Shown here piece after piece: positions 7,172 through 14,404 of a stretch of 21,813 nt of DNA. Numbering within the stretch: position 1 is the first letter of the stretch; each line of letters starts with the position of its first letter. A program made the position numbers and the translations under genes. Source of the stretch: JBAYJM01 sp964350585. GTDB lineage: Bacteria; Patescibacteriota; Patescibacteriia; 2-01-FULL-39-33. A model generated the notes under the pieces. It worked only from the letters and a program-made list of their open reading frames with translations. It was not told the origin of the DNA and did not search any database. The stretch lies in contig CAYGKC010000019.1 of NCBI GenBank assembly GCA_964350585.1, forward strand, positions 1 through 21,813, in the 5' to 3' direction.

Positions 7172-10100
7172 TTATTTCAATAGTCCGTATTTATAGATAA
7201 TATCACTGCTTACATTTATGGTTTTGATGCCTTTTTGGCTTAAATCTTTTACTGTAGAAATTGATGAGATGTATTTTCTCATATTTTTGGTAATAAGGTA
7301 TATTCTATTGGTATCAATATTTCTAAGCATTACATTATTGCCATATGGCTTGTCAGGAAGTGTTAATAAGTCTACTGTTGGATAGCATTCCAATTCTGAA
7401 CCGCTAACATTGTAAACCGGTCCGTAATACTTTTTAAGTTCTTCAATCGTAGACACATATTTTTTATTTCCTTGTGTTAAAATAAATATTTTATGGTTGG
7501 CATTATCTCTTAACAAATTTCCATTTCCATAATCCAGAATTACTTGGCACTTCAAGCCGTTTTCCTTAATTTTTAGGATATCAGGCAAAGTGGGTACACT
7601 AAATGTTCCTATTACATAAACTCTGTTAAAAATTCCATTTACATAATTTTCATTTAAATTTTTATTGCCAACTTTAAGCCATTTTACACCCAAGGAGTCA
7701 AAATAGTACATTGAACTATTGTTGTCAATTGGCATTGTTGAAGGATAAGTAATTTTAACGTTAATATCCTTTGTGAGCTTGGTTATTTCCCTACCCCCCT
7801 TTTCAATGAACGTCATTTTTACTACTTTGTTTCCTACCAGTTTTGCATTATGTCTTTTTAGTGGAGTGCTTAATTGGGTTAAATTTGCTTGAGATAAAGT
7901 TAAAACTACATCAAAAGGGAATGTCCCGCTAGGTATGCTAATTTCTATTTTTATGCCATCAGGAAATATTTTAACAATACTNNNNNNNNNNNNNNNNNNN
8001 NNNNNNNNNNNNNNNNNNNNNNNNNNNNNNNNNNNNNNNNNNNNNNNNNNNNNNNNNNNNNNNNNNNNNNNNNNNNNNNNNAAATCAACAAAAGTATTTG
8101 CCCAGCCTGTATCAACTACTCCATCTCCTGTATTATAATTTGAATTATTGCCCCCAGTGTTGGCGTTGGCTGAACCGTTGTTTGTGACGTTGGAGTTATT
8201 ATTTGTATTTATGTTTGTTTCGTTACTTTCGTTACTTGAGCAGGTGTTTGTGGAATTGGCGCCTGTAGTATTATTCGCACATGTTGAAGTTGCCCCACCC
8301 CCAGTTCCGACATTTATAATATTTCCATTAACGTCATTATTTATTGACGTTTGCGCATCACTTCCTCCAGTTGATACAATTCCTGTTCCGGTATTATAGC
8401 TTGCGCTGTTGCTTCCCGTTTCAGCATTGGATTCGGTGTTGTTATTTAAATTTGTTTCGTTGTTATTATTTACAGTTGTTGTAGAGTTGGAATTTGATTC
8501 TGAATTGTTAGTAGAGTCGTAACCTGTATTTCCGTTTGTTGAGCTAGAATCTGAATTATTATTGTTGGAATTAGTGTTTTCGCTTGAAGAGGTGCTGTTG
8601 GAGAAAATCAAATTTCCTGTCCATTTGCCGAACACGTTAATAATTCCTATTAACCAATTTCCGGCAGTTATATTGGCATTTGCAAAATTAACTATATTAT
8701 TTACTGCTTTTACATCGCCAGCTATTATATATCCGTTTCCGGTATTGTACTGCGTTTCATTTTCTCCAGAGATGGCGCTAACTTCTAAGTTATTTAAAAT
8801 TTGGCCGCTGTTTGTATTTTGAATTTCTGTAGAATTATTGACATTATAGCCGTTAATATTGTTTGAACTGGGACCTGTTGAATTATTTTTTGCTTCAACT
8901 CCGCTTGATATTGGAGAAATTATTGTTGAATAGCCGTCAGAAACGACAGATAATTCTGATGGTGATCCAAGAGAAGTACCTGACCAAAGCCCGAACCGAT
9001 TTATAGCCAGCGTCCACCATGAGTCTCCTGTTATATTAATATTTGAGACATTGATTTCATTTGTTTCAGCATCTGCTTTACCGAATCTCACCGAGCCGGA
9101 TCCGCCATTGTATGAACTTAAATTGTTGCCGGTATTGGTTTTGATATTTACGTTGTTTAAAATTGATGAGGTGTTACTATTTTGAACTGTCGTTTCTTGT
9201 GTTGAAGATACTGCTGTTGTATTTGTGGAATTGGCTCCTGAATCAGTATTACTTTGGGTATTGTTTATATTTGTTGCTAATGTTAAATTGGCACTTGGCA
9301 ATGGTGGCAGAATCAAGTCTCCGTTCCAATCGCCGAATATGTTAATCGCCTTAAGCCACCAATTTGAGGCATTTATGTTGCTATTTAAAAAATTAACAAT
9401 ATTGACGGCTGATTTTGCTTCACCTGTTGCAATTGATGCCGATCCTGTGTTTGAATTGCTTGTATTTTGACCTGATATGGACGATGCTTCTATGTCATTG
9501 TTAAGATTTCCATTATTATTGTTAACGATATTTATTTCATTATTGGATTGGATAATAGATACATTGGAAGAATTTGCTCCAGTGTTGGAATTAATAGCTG
9601 TTTTTATCGCAGATGAAAGAGAGGGGTTAGAATTAACCTCTTCGCCGATATTAATTGAAGCATTTAAATTTTCATGCACATTTTTCCAATCAGCATAAAA
9701 ACTGTTTGAATTGATTATATTTGTGTTGGCAATATTTAAAAGATTTAACCCCAATTCAGCGTTTCCAGAAACGATTATCCCATGACCTGTATTACTGTCT
9801 GCTTTGTTTTTGCCCGATACTGCGCTTGCTTTAATCTTATTGGTCACATTTGCGCTGTTTAAATTTCTTAAAGTAATTTTATTATTTAAATTTTCGCTTG
9901 CATTATTTTCTGACTGATATCCCGTATTTTCATTTGAAACAGAAGAACTGGAATTTTCTTGATTTTCTGTACTTAAAATATTTTTATTGATTAAGTTTAC
10001 TAATTCACCGTTGCCTTTAGCAATTTGAGTAGTAATTATTCCTGAACCAGTATTAAAACTAGCAATATTATTTCCTGTTTGCGAGCGTATAAGCGCTTCA

Positions 10101-10450
10101 TTAAATATCCATGCATCATTTTGATTATTAACTATTACTTCTTCTGAAACGGAAATATCCGCCTCATTTTCAGAATTGGCACCTGTATTTGAATTGGAAA
10201 TTTCTGTACTTTCTTCCTCTACCTCCTCTTCAATATCTGAATTTTCATTAACAGTGCTATTTACTAACTCTACTTCGTCTTCTTCTTCGTCTTCAATAAT
10301 GATATTGCTTTCTTCACTGGAGGTAAGTAAATCTAACGGATTTTCTTCCGCTAAAATAATACTTGATGCAGAAAATAAACCAATTGCAATTACTGTTAAA
10401 ATGCAAATTGATTTTAAGATAAAACTGGCGGTTTGTTTTGATTTTTTCAT
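7172..10450 (-). CDS. large secreted Asn-rich repeat protein, interrupted by assembly gap
   Basis: As drawn, the frame gives 1092 residues but contains 34 unknown residues from the N run, so true length and even continuity are not certain. Residues 1-34 are a signal peptide (basic start, hydrophobic core, likely cut after ILA). An acidic segment follows (about 50-85). Then come seven degenerate repeats of 75-120 residues, each opening with N.NTGA.S.N, with a middle SG.N...NTG.G....G.A motif and N..N.N spacing. Several carry a W-rich insert of the form NWW..AIN.FG.W.G. Such Asn spacing suggests an extracellular beta-solenoid. After the gap, a beta domain (GIKIEISIPSGTFPFDV... to GTFSVPTLPD) is followed by two tandem modules (KIFILTQGNKKYVSTIEEL; RIYLITKNMRKYISSIS). 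There is no LPxTG and no C-terminal membrane anchor. It is the downstream partner of the gene starting at 12173, 73 bases away. Confidence 0.8.
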   Translation of the reverse strand: MKKSKQTASFILKSICILTVIAIGLFSASSIILAEENPLDLLTSSEESNIIIEDEEEDEVELVNSTVNENSDIEEEVEEESTEISNSNTGANSENEADISVSEEVIVNNQNDAWIFNEALIRSQTGNNIASFNTGSGIITTQIAKGNGELVNLINKNILSTENQENSSSSVSNENTGYQSENNASENLNNKITLRNLNSANVTNKIKASAVSGKNKADSNTGHGIIVSGNAELGLNLLNIANTNIINSNSFYADWKNVHENLNASINIGEEVNSNPSLSSAIKTAINSNTGANSSNVSIIQSNNEINIVNNNNGNLNNDIEASSISGQNTSNSNTGSASIATGEAKSAVNIVNFLNSNINASNWWLKAINIFGDWNGDLILPPLPSANLTLATNINNTQSNTDSGANSTNTTAVSSTQETTVQNSNTSSILNNVNIKTNTGNNLSSYNGGSGSVRFGKADAETNEINVSNINITGDSWWTLAINRFGLWSGTSLGSPSELSVVSDGYSTIISPISSGVEAKNNSTGPSSNNINGYNVNNSTEIQNTNSGQILNNLEVSAISGENETQYNTGNGYIIAGDVKAVNNIVNFANANITAGNWLIGIINVFGKWTGNLIFSNSTSSSENTNSNNNNSDSSSTNGNTGYDSTNNSESNSNSTTTVNNNNETNLNNNTESNAETGSNSASYNTGTGIVSTGGSDAQTSINNDVNGNIINVGTGGGATSTCANNTTGANSTNTCSSNESNETNINTNNNSNVTNNGSANANTGGNNSNYNTGDGVVDTGWANTFVDXXXXXXXXXXXXXXXXXXXXXXXXXXXXXXXXXXSIVKIFPDGIKIEISIPSGTFPFDVVLTLSQANLTQLSTPLKRHNAKLVGNKVVKMTFIEKGGREITKLTKDINVKITYPSTMPIDNNSSMYYFDSLGVKWLKVGNKNLNENYVNGIFNRVYVIGTFSVPTLPDILKIKENGLKCQVILDYGNGNLLRDNANHKIFILTQGNKKYVSTIEELKKYYGPVYNVSGSELECYPTVDLLTLPDKPYGNNVMLRNIDTNRIYLITKNMRKYISSISTVKDLSQKGIKTINVSSDIIYKYGLLK
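7982..8081. other. assembly gap (100 Ns)
   Basis: Exactly 100 Ns, the conventional placeholder for a gap of unknown size. It falls at the end of the NTG-repeat region, where collapse of near-identical repeats would break an assembly. The reading frame across it is therefore not informative. Confidence 0.98.
8082..10200 (-). repeat. protein-level NTG/Asn repeat array (seven units)
   Basis: Seven diverged units in the large secreted protein open with the motifs NSNTGANS, NENTGYQS, NSNTGANS, DSGANSTN, NSTGPSSN, NTGYDSTN and TTGANSTN. DNA identity between units is low but the codon-level pattern is regular. The last unit runs into the N gap. Confidence 0.75.
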
Positions 10451-10473
10451 ATTTTTAATTTATTCTATTGTCG

Positions 10474-10506
10474 CCGAACAGAACCTTAAAAAAAGATTCT
10501 GTTCCG
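10474..10506 (-). promoter_or_regulatory. intercistronic hairpin
   Basis: GAACAGAA (10476-10483) and TTCTGTTC (10497-10504) form an inverted repeat with a loop that contains seven Ts on the minus strand. A shorter alternative stem just before the T run (TTCTG/CAGAA) could act as a terminator and would exclude the long one. It lies between the two secreted repeat genes and may set their relative expression. Confidence 0.4.
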
Positions 10507-10523
10507 GCCGCTGCAGAAATAAA

Positions 10524-12077
10524 TTATTGAATTAAATTGCTATTGGCGGCATTCATAACTCCAAAAGAAGCAACTACAGCTCCTGAAGTAACCGAAGCTC
10601 CTCCTGTATTGTAGTTTGATGTGTTATCTCCTGAATTTGCGCTAACACTAACTGTGTTATTAAACAAAGCTTCATTAACGTTGGTGACGTTAATGGATGA
10701 ATTTATATTTGTATATGCCTCATTTGTCGAATTTGCTCCCGTATTTGCATTTGAATTGTAAATCGAAGAAGCAACAGCGGCATTCTGGATATTGGTAGTA
10801 TTAATATTTGCTTGGTTAACTACCATCGCTCCGGCTGATGCAGATCCGGCATTGACAGAACCTTCGCCGGTATTGTAGTCAGCAGAATTTCCACCACTTA
10901 CAGAATTTGCGAAAATATCATTGATGACATTAGCATTATTATCATTTGTTAGTGATGTTGAATTTTCAACGTTAATTTCTGAATTATTATAAGAATTGGC
11001 TCCAGTCATTTCATTTTCAGCTACAAAATAACTCATTGCTAATGGCGATGTTATGGCTGTTGTATTCACATTTATACCCATATTTTGCGCCACTGCCATT
11101 GAATTTGCGTTGCCAGAGACAACTGCTCCTGCACCGTTGTTATAATCAGCTGAATTGTAACCGCTAATTGCGTTTGATCCGAGCAAATTATTGATTAAGG
11201 CGGTATTAGAATTATTTACATAATTATTGTCAGTAAGAGTAATAAACGCACTATTGGAAGTATCTGCTCCTGTGCTAAAATTCGTAGCTTCAAACAAGCC
11301 ATTGAACGCTTGTCCGATTATTGCGGTATCATTCCTATTTACATCTGACGTTGATGCATTAGCGAAGGCGGAAGTATTTCCTGTCATTACGGATCCGAAA
11401 GTTGAATTGTAATCTGCAGAATTGAATCCTGATGTTGCTTCAAGCTCCAAATCATTAACGATTTGCGCCATGTTATCGTTTGAAAGAGCAAAAACATCGA
11501 ATACGGATACAATTGCATTGTTAACAGAATCTGCTCCGGTATTGGAATTTCCAGTTATTAAATCAGGATTAACTCCATTACCAAACACTGCCATAGTATT
11601 TACGTTGGCAGAGTTTCTGGTTGTGGCTTCAATTGACGCTGATCCTGCAGAAATAGCACCAGATCCATTATTGCTGTTGGCGGTGTTCCAACCGCTTAAT
11701 GCGCTGGAATCAATAAGATTATTCAAAAAAGAATTATTTAGGTTATTTGCGCTCCAATTTGATGCATCAAATAAAGTTTCTGAATAGTTATAAGATAAGG
11801 CACCAGTATTGTTGTTATTAGAACTGAAAACATCTTCATTAAGCATCGGTAGTGCTAAAGAGTTCCTGTTAACGCTATTATCAAAAAGACCATTTACCGA
11901 AACCTGTCCGCTGGTTAAACAAGCATCACCTGAATTAAAATCCGCGGCATTTCCGCCACTGCTATTTTCCCCAACTGCGTCATTTGATACTAATTCAAGG
12001 TTTTCATTCCAGCTATAAAAACCGGTAAAAAAGTTAGAAATGCTCTCATTTTGCGAATCGTAGCCTGTATTGGAGTT
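10524..12077 (-). repeat. protein-level tandem repeat, six units of about 265 bp
   Basis: Unit openings read NSNTGYDS, NNNTGALS, NSNTGADS, NFSTGADT, NEMTGANS and NANTGANS, at a spacing of about 88 codons. Units are well diverged at DNA level, implying an old duplication under structural constraint rather than recent slippage. Confidence 0.85.
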
Positions 12078-12173
12078 TGAGCTGTCAAATTCCGCTAAAG
12101 CTGCAGGAACTGCGCAAGCAAAAGCGGCAAAAACGGCTAAAAGAGAAATAATAAAAAATTTGTTTTTAAACAT
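10524..12173 (-). CDS. secreted Asn-rich repeat protein with about 88-residue units
   Basis: The product is 549 residues. Residues 1-27 are a signal peptide with an ALA cleavage site before EFDSS. The entire mature protein is five full repeats and one shortened repeat, with a period of about 88 residues. Each opens N.NTGA[DN]S.N, has N.[AT].[IVL].N.[IVL] at mid-unit, then SG.N[ST]ADYN[ST]G.G[SA]V.[ST]G.A and ends with N.N...I. Lys and Arg are almost absent after the signal peptide, and the protein is rich in Asn, Ser, Ala and Gly. There are only two Cys, C20 in the signal peptide and one in the first repeat. Regular Asn and Gly positions suggest a stacked beta-solenoid or fibre. It has no anchor, so it may be released or polymerise on the surface. 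It is upstream of, and shares its repeat grammar with, the large gene ending at 7172. Confidence 0.88.
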   Translation of the reverse strand: MFKNKFFIISLLAVFAAFACAVPAALAEFDSSNSNTGYDSQNESISNFFTGFYSWNENLELVSNDAVGENSSGGNAADFNSGDACLTSGQVSVNGLFDNSVNRNSLALPMLNEDVFSSNNNNTGALSYNYSETLFDASNWSANNLNNSFLNNLIDSSALSGWNTANSNNGSGAISAGSASIEATTRNSANVNTMAVFGNGVNPDLITGNSNTGADSVNNAIVSVFDVFALSNDNMAQIVNDLELEATSGFNSADYNSTFGSVMTGNTSAFANASTSDVNRNDTAIIGQAFNGLFEATNFSTGADTSNSAFITLTDNNYVNNSNTALINNLLGSNAISGYNSADYNNGAGAVVSGNANSMAVAQNMGINVNTTAITSPLAMSYFVAENEMTGANSYNNSEINVENSTSLTNDNNANVINDIFANSVSGGNSADYNTGEGSVNAGSASAGAMVVNQANINTTNIQNAAVASSIYNSNANTGANSTNEAYTNINSSINVTNVNEALFNNTVSVSANSGDNTSNYNTGGASVTSGAVVASFGVMNAANSNLIQ

Positions 12174-12201
12174 ATTTTTAAATTGAGTTATTATTTGAAG
12201 A

Positions 12202-12237
12202 AATATATTAAAGTCGACCTTTTAACAAATTATTATA
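12202..12237 (-). promoter_or_regulatory. weak candidate promoter region for the repeat-protein genes
   Basis: On the minus strand, TATAAT (12237-12232) has no good -35, and TTGTTA (12228-12223) is followed by TATATT after only 15 bases. Between them lies a near-palindrome around GTCGAC at 12213-12218 that could be an operator. The other sequence from 12174 to 12340 is AT-rich without further clear signals. Confidence 0.3.
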
Positions 12238-12341
12238 TTTTTTATATATTAGATATTTATTAAATATCCTTTATTTATGGGTATTTTTTCTTAATGAGAA
12301 ATTTTTTTTTAGGCATTAAAATAATTAATTGTTAAAAACCC

Positions 12342-12370
12342 TTGACAGTTATTCCGGTCTTTGCTAGTAT
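12342..12370 (+). promoter_or_regulatory. sigma-70 promoter with extended -10
   Basis: TTGACA at 12342-12347, a 17-base spacer, and TAGTAT at 12365-12370 preceded by TGC. The start would be near 12377, leaving a leader of about 90 bases before the response regulator. CTAG occurs on both sides of TATG here (12364-12375). Confidence 0.75.
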
Positions 12371-12376
12371 GCTAGG

Positions 12377-12457
12377 TTCCCCATTATTTTTCTAGAACAT
12401 TAAAGTTATCAAGAGAAAGTCCATAGGAGGGGGAAGCATTTATTTTTTTAACTGCTT
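12377..12457 (+). promoter_or_regulatory. structured 5' leader of the response regulator
   Basis: TTCCCC at 12377-12382 can pair with GGGGAA at 12430-12435, which overlaps the only Shine-Dalgarno-like run, AGGAGG at 12425-12430. A second hairpin, AAGCA (12434-12438) with TGCTT (12453-12457), would bring that run to within 10 bases of the ATG at 12468. Both are read by eye; a regulatory role is inference. Confidence 0.35.
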
Positions 12458-12467
12458 AATTAATATA

Positions 12468-13154
12468 ATGGACAAAAATATGAGAGTTCTTATCATTGAA
12501 GACCAAGAAAATTTGGCTAAATTAATTAAAACTGGCTTAGAAACCGAAGGTTTTGCGGTGGACTGCGTTCATGAGGGAGTAGTAGGACAATCCCGAATGG
12601 AGCTTTATCATGACGATTATGACATTGTTATCTTGGATCTGATGCTTCCGGATAAAGACGGTATGACCATTTGCAAAGAGGTAAGAGCAAAAAATATTAC
12701 AACTCCGATTCTGATGCTTACTGCTCGTGACGGAGAGGCGGATATTGTCCAGGGATTAAATTCCGGTGCGGACGATTATGTCGTAAAACCGTTTTCCTTC
12801 AAAATCCTTCTGGCAAGAATGCACGCCTTGTTAAGAAGACCAAAGCCAGTTATTCCTGTTCTGCTAAAAACTCGCGAAATTACTCTAAATCCGCTTACAA
12901 AAAAAGTATTTGTGAGGGATAGGGAAGCGAGACTGACACTTAAAGAATTTAGTTTGCTTGAATATTTGATGCGTCATCCAAATCAGGTAATGAATAGGGA
13001 ACAGATTATTTCAAATTTATGGGATTTCGCCTATGATTCGTTCAGTAATATCGTTGATGTGCATATCACCAACTTAAGAAAGAAAATAGGTGATAGGGAT
13101 GGAAAAATTCTGCAAACTGTCTATGGTATTGGCTACAAAATTAACAGTGAATAA
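12468..13154 (+). CDS. OmpR/PhoB-family response regulator
   Basis: The product is 228 residues from ATG 12468 (224 if it starts at the ATG at 12480, MRVLIIED). The receiver domain (5-122) has the acidic pair E11/D12, phosphoacceptor D57 in VILDLMLPDKDG, T85 and K107. The C-terminal winged helix (about 130-228) has the OmpR-type ending NIVDVHITNLRKKIG...TVYGIGYKI. It should bind DNA as a phosphorylation-dependent dimer. It is divergent from the secreted repeat-protein genes across 294 bases, making them likely targets, and convergent with the histidine kinase gene. AGGAGG lies 37 bases before the ATG, too far for normal use. An in-frame ATT at 12438 follows it at normal spacing, with no stop before the ATG, so an N-terminally longer form cannot be excluded. 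Confidence 0.93.
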   Translation: MDKNMRVLIIEDQENLAKLIKTGLETEGFAVDCVHEGVVGQSRMELYHDDYDIVILDLMLPDKDGMTICKEVRAKNITTPILMLTARDGEADIVQGLNSGADDYVVKPFSFKILLARMHALLRRPKPVIPVLLKTREITLNPLTKKVFVRDREARLTLKEFSLLEYLMRHPNQVMNREQIISNLWDFAYDSFSNIVDVHITNLRKKIGDRDGKILQTVYGIGYKINSE

Positions 13155-13164
13155 TTGTGTGGCA

Positions 13165-13205
13165 AATCAAAAAACCAAGCTGGAGGGAAGCTTGGTTTTT
13201 TGATT
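13165..13205. terminator. bidirectional terminator
   Basis: A perfect 17 bp stem (13165-13181 with 13189-13205), loop GGAGGGA, with A6 and T6 in the arms. It separates the convergent response regulator and histidine kinase genes and should stop transcription both ways. Confidence 0.92.
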
Positions 13206-13219
13206 ATTCATTTATTATA

Positions 13220-14302
13220 TTAAGTGGGAAATACCACTCTAAATATTGATCCTTTATTAATTTGGGAAGTAACAGAAATTTTTGCCTTTGTCTTATCAAT
13301 TAATGATTTTACAATGTAAAGCCCTAATCCGCTTCCTTCCATATTTGATTTTATTGCATTTTCTGTCCGAAATTGTTTTTTAAAAATATTTTTAAGATCT
13401 TTCTTATCAATCCCGATTCCCGTATCTTTGATTTTTATTTCTATATTGCCGTTATCCAATTTTTTTACGGATAAGAAAATGTTCCCATTTTTTGGAGTGT
13501 ACTTAATTGCATTTGAGAGCAAGTTGTTAAACACTACGGTAAATATTTTTTTATCGTATTCGATAATAGGTATTTGGCTGTCTATTGTTCTTTTAATTCT
13601 TAAATTTTTATTCTGAAGTTGGAGCTCGACTTCCAAAATTAATTTGCTTAATAACTGGATTATGTCAATTGGTTCAGGATTAACACTCAGTGTTCCCAGT
13701 TCAATGCGAGTAAGATCCATAAAAGTCGAAATAAGGTGTGACATTTTTTGCGAATTAATATATATTTCTTCTAGGCAAAATTTTTCATTATCACTTAGAT
13801 CTCGAGCATTTAATAGAAGAAGTTCTGAGGCCAAGCTGATGCTTGCAAGGGGAGTACGGAGTTCGTGAGACGAAAGTGAAATAAATTCATTTTTGGCAAA
13901 GTCTAGTTCATTTATTGCTGAAATGTCTCTTTCGGTTATTATAAAGTAGTCAATATTATTGTTTAAGGAAACTGGTGTAATTTTTACTTCAGTTGAATAT
14001 TTTTTGCCATCTTTTTTGATGTTTTCTGCTTCGCCAAAAAAACAGCTGTTGCTTTTTGAAATGTTTTCTAATATTTCTGTAAAACTAGTATTATTATCAG
14101 CCTCTTTATTAAATGTTAAGGCCCATAAATTTGGAGTTTTGCCGATTATTTCTTTTAAGCTGTAACCGGTGATGTTTTGTAATGATTTATTGGCAAAAAT
14201 AATTCTGCCTTTTGTGTCAGTGATAGTAATCTGATCTGATACGGCATCAATGACGTGATAGAATTTTTGCAGTTTTAAATTTTCTGAAAGATTATTTTTC
14301 AT
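13220..14302 (-). CDS. soluble PAS-domain sensor histidine kinase
   Basis: The product is 360 residues from ATG 14302. An ATG at 14323 would add seven residues but sits about four bases after a good -10, upstream of the likely transcription start. The PAS domain spans about 15-128 (ITITDTKGRIIFANKS, ITGYS). HisKA spans about 135-203 with phosphoacceptor H146 in SSHELRTPLASI. HATPase_c spans about 245-360 with the N box NNLLSNAIKYTP (N264), G1 DTGIGI (D293) and G2 GSGLGL. There is no membrane segment, so it senses a cytoplasmic signal through PAS, of unknown ligand. It is an expected partner of the convergent response regulator, though they are separately transcribed. An F box is present but weak (IFKKQFR). 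Confidence 0.93.
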   Translation of the reverse strand: MKNNLSENLKLQKFYHVIDAVSDQITITDTKGRIIFANKSLQNITGYSLKEIIGKTPNLWALTFNKEADNNTSFTEILENISKSNSCFFGEAENIKKDGKKYSTEVKITPVSLNNNIDYFIITERDISAINELDFAKNEFISLSSHELRTPLASISLASELLLLNARDLSDNEKFCLEEIYINSQKMSHLISTFMDLTRIELGTLSVNPEPIDIIQLLSKLILEVELQLQNKNLRIKRTIDSQIPIIEYDKKIFTVVFNNLLSNAIKYTPKNGNIFLSVKKLDNGNIEIKIKDTGIGIDKKDLKNIFKKQFRTENAIKSNMEGSGLGLYIVKSLIDKTKAKISVTSQINKGSIFRVVFPT

Positions 14303-14326
14303 AGGTAATATTAAGATAAACATTAA

Positions 14327-14355
14327 ATACTATCAAAGTATTAATTTTTTGGCAA
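14327..14355 (-). promoter_or_regulatory. promoter of the histidine kinase
   Basis: On the minus strand, TTGCCA (14355-14350), a 17-base spacer, and TAGTAT (14332-14327) preceded by TGA. The start should be near 14320, so the usable start codon is the ATG at 14302. The -10 hexamer is identical to that of the response regulator promoter. Confidence 0.7.
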
Positions 14356-14364
14356 GTGAATTAA

Positions 14365-14393
14365 AAAAAAACCGGCTTTTGACCGGTTTTTTT
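14365..14393 (-). terminator. intrinsic terminator
   Basis: CCGG plus A/T arms (14365-14375 with 14383-14393) form an 11 bp stem with a 7-base loop, followed by a T run on the minus strand. It lies 12 bases after the stop of the 1864-residue gene. Confidence 0.88.
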
Positions 14394-14404
14394 AGAGAAA
14401 AGGC

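Noticed and set aside
11422..11787. Long plus-strand frames opposite the repeat proteins
   Set aside because: The Asn/Ser/Ala-rich repeats lack codons whose complement gives stops, so open antisense frames arise by composition and repeat with the same period.
8082..12077. CRISPR array or DNA-level tandem repeats
   Set aside because: Repeats are seen in the protein pattern, not as near-identical DNA units with spacers; no cas genes are present.
7172..12173. Curli-type (CsgA) amyloid assignment for the repeat proteins
   Set aside because: The units lack the Gln positions and 22-residue period of curlin repeats; the period here is about 88 residues or more.
12396..12434. Resemblance of TTATCAAGAGA to the SAM-I riboswitch core
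   Set aside because: Only the first motif matches; the downstream GGCCC, GCAACC and flanking helices of that riboswitch are missing and the leader is too short.
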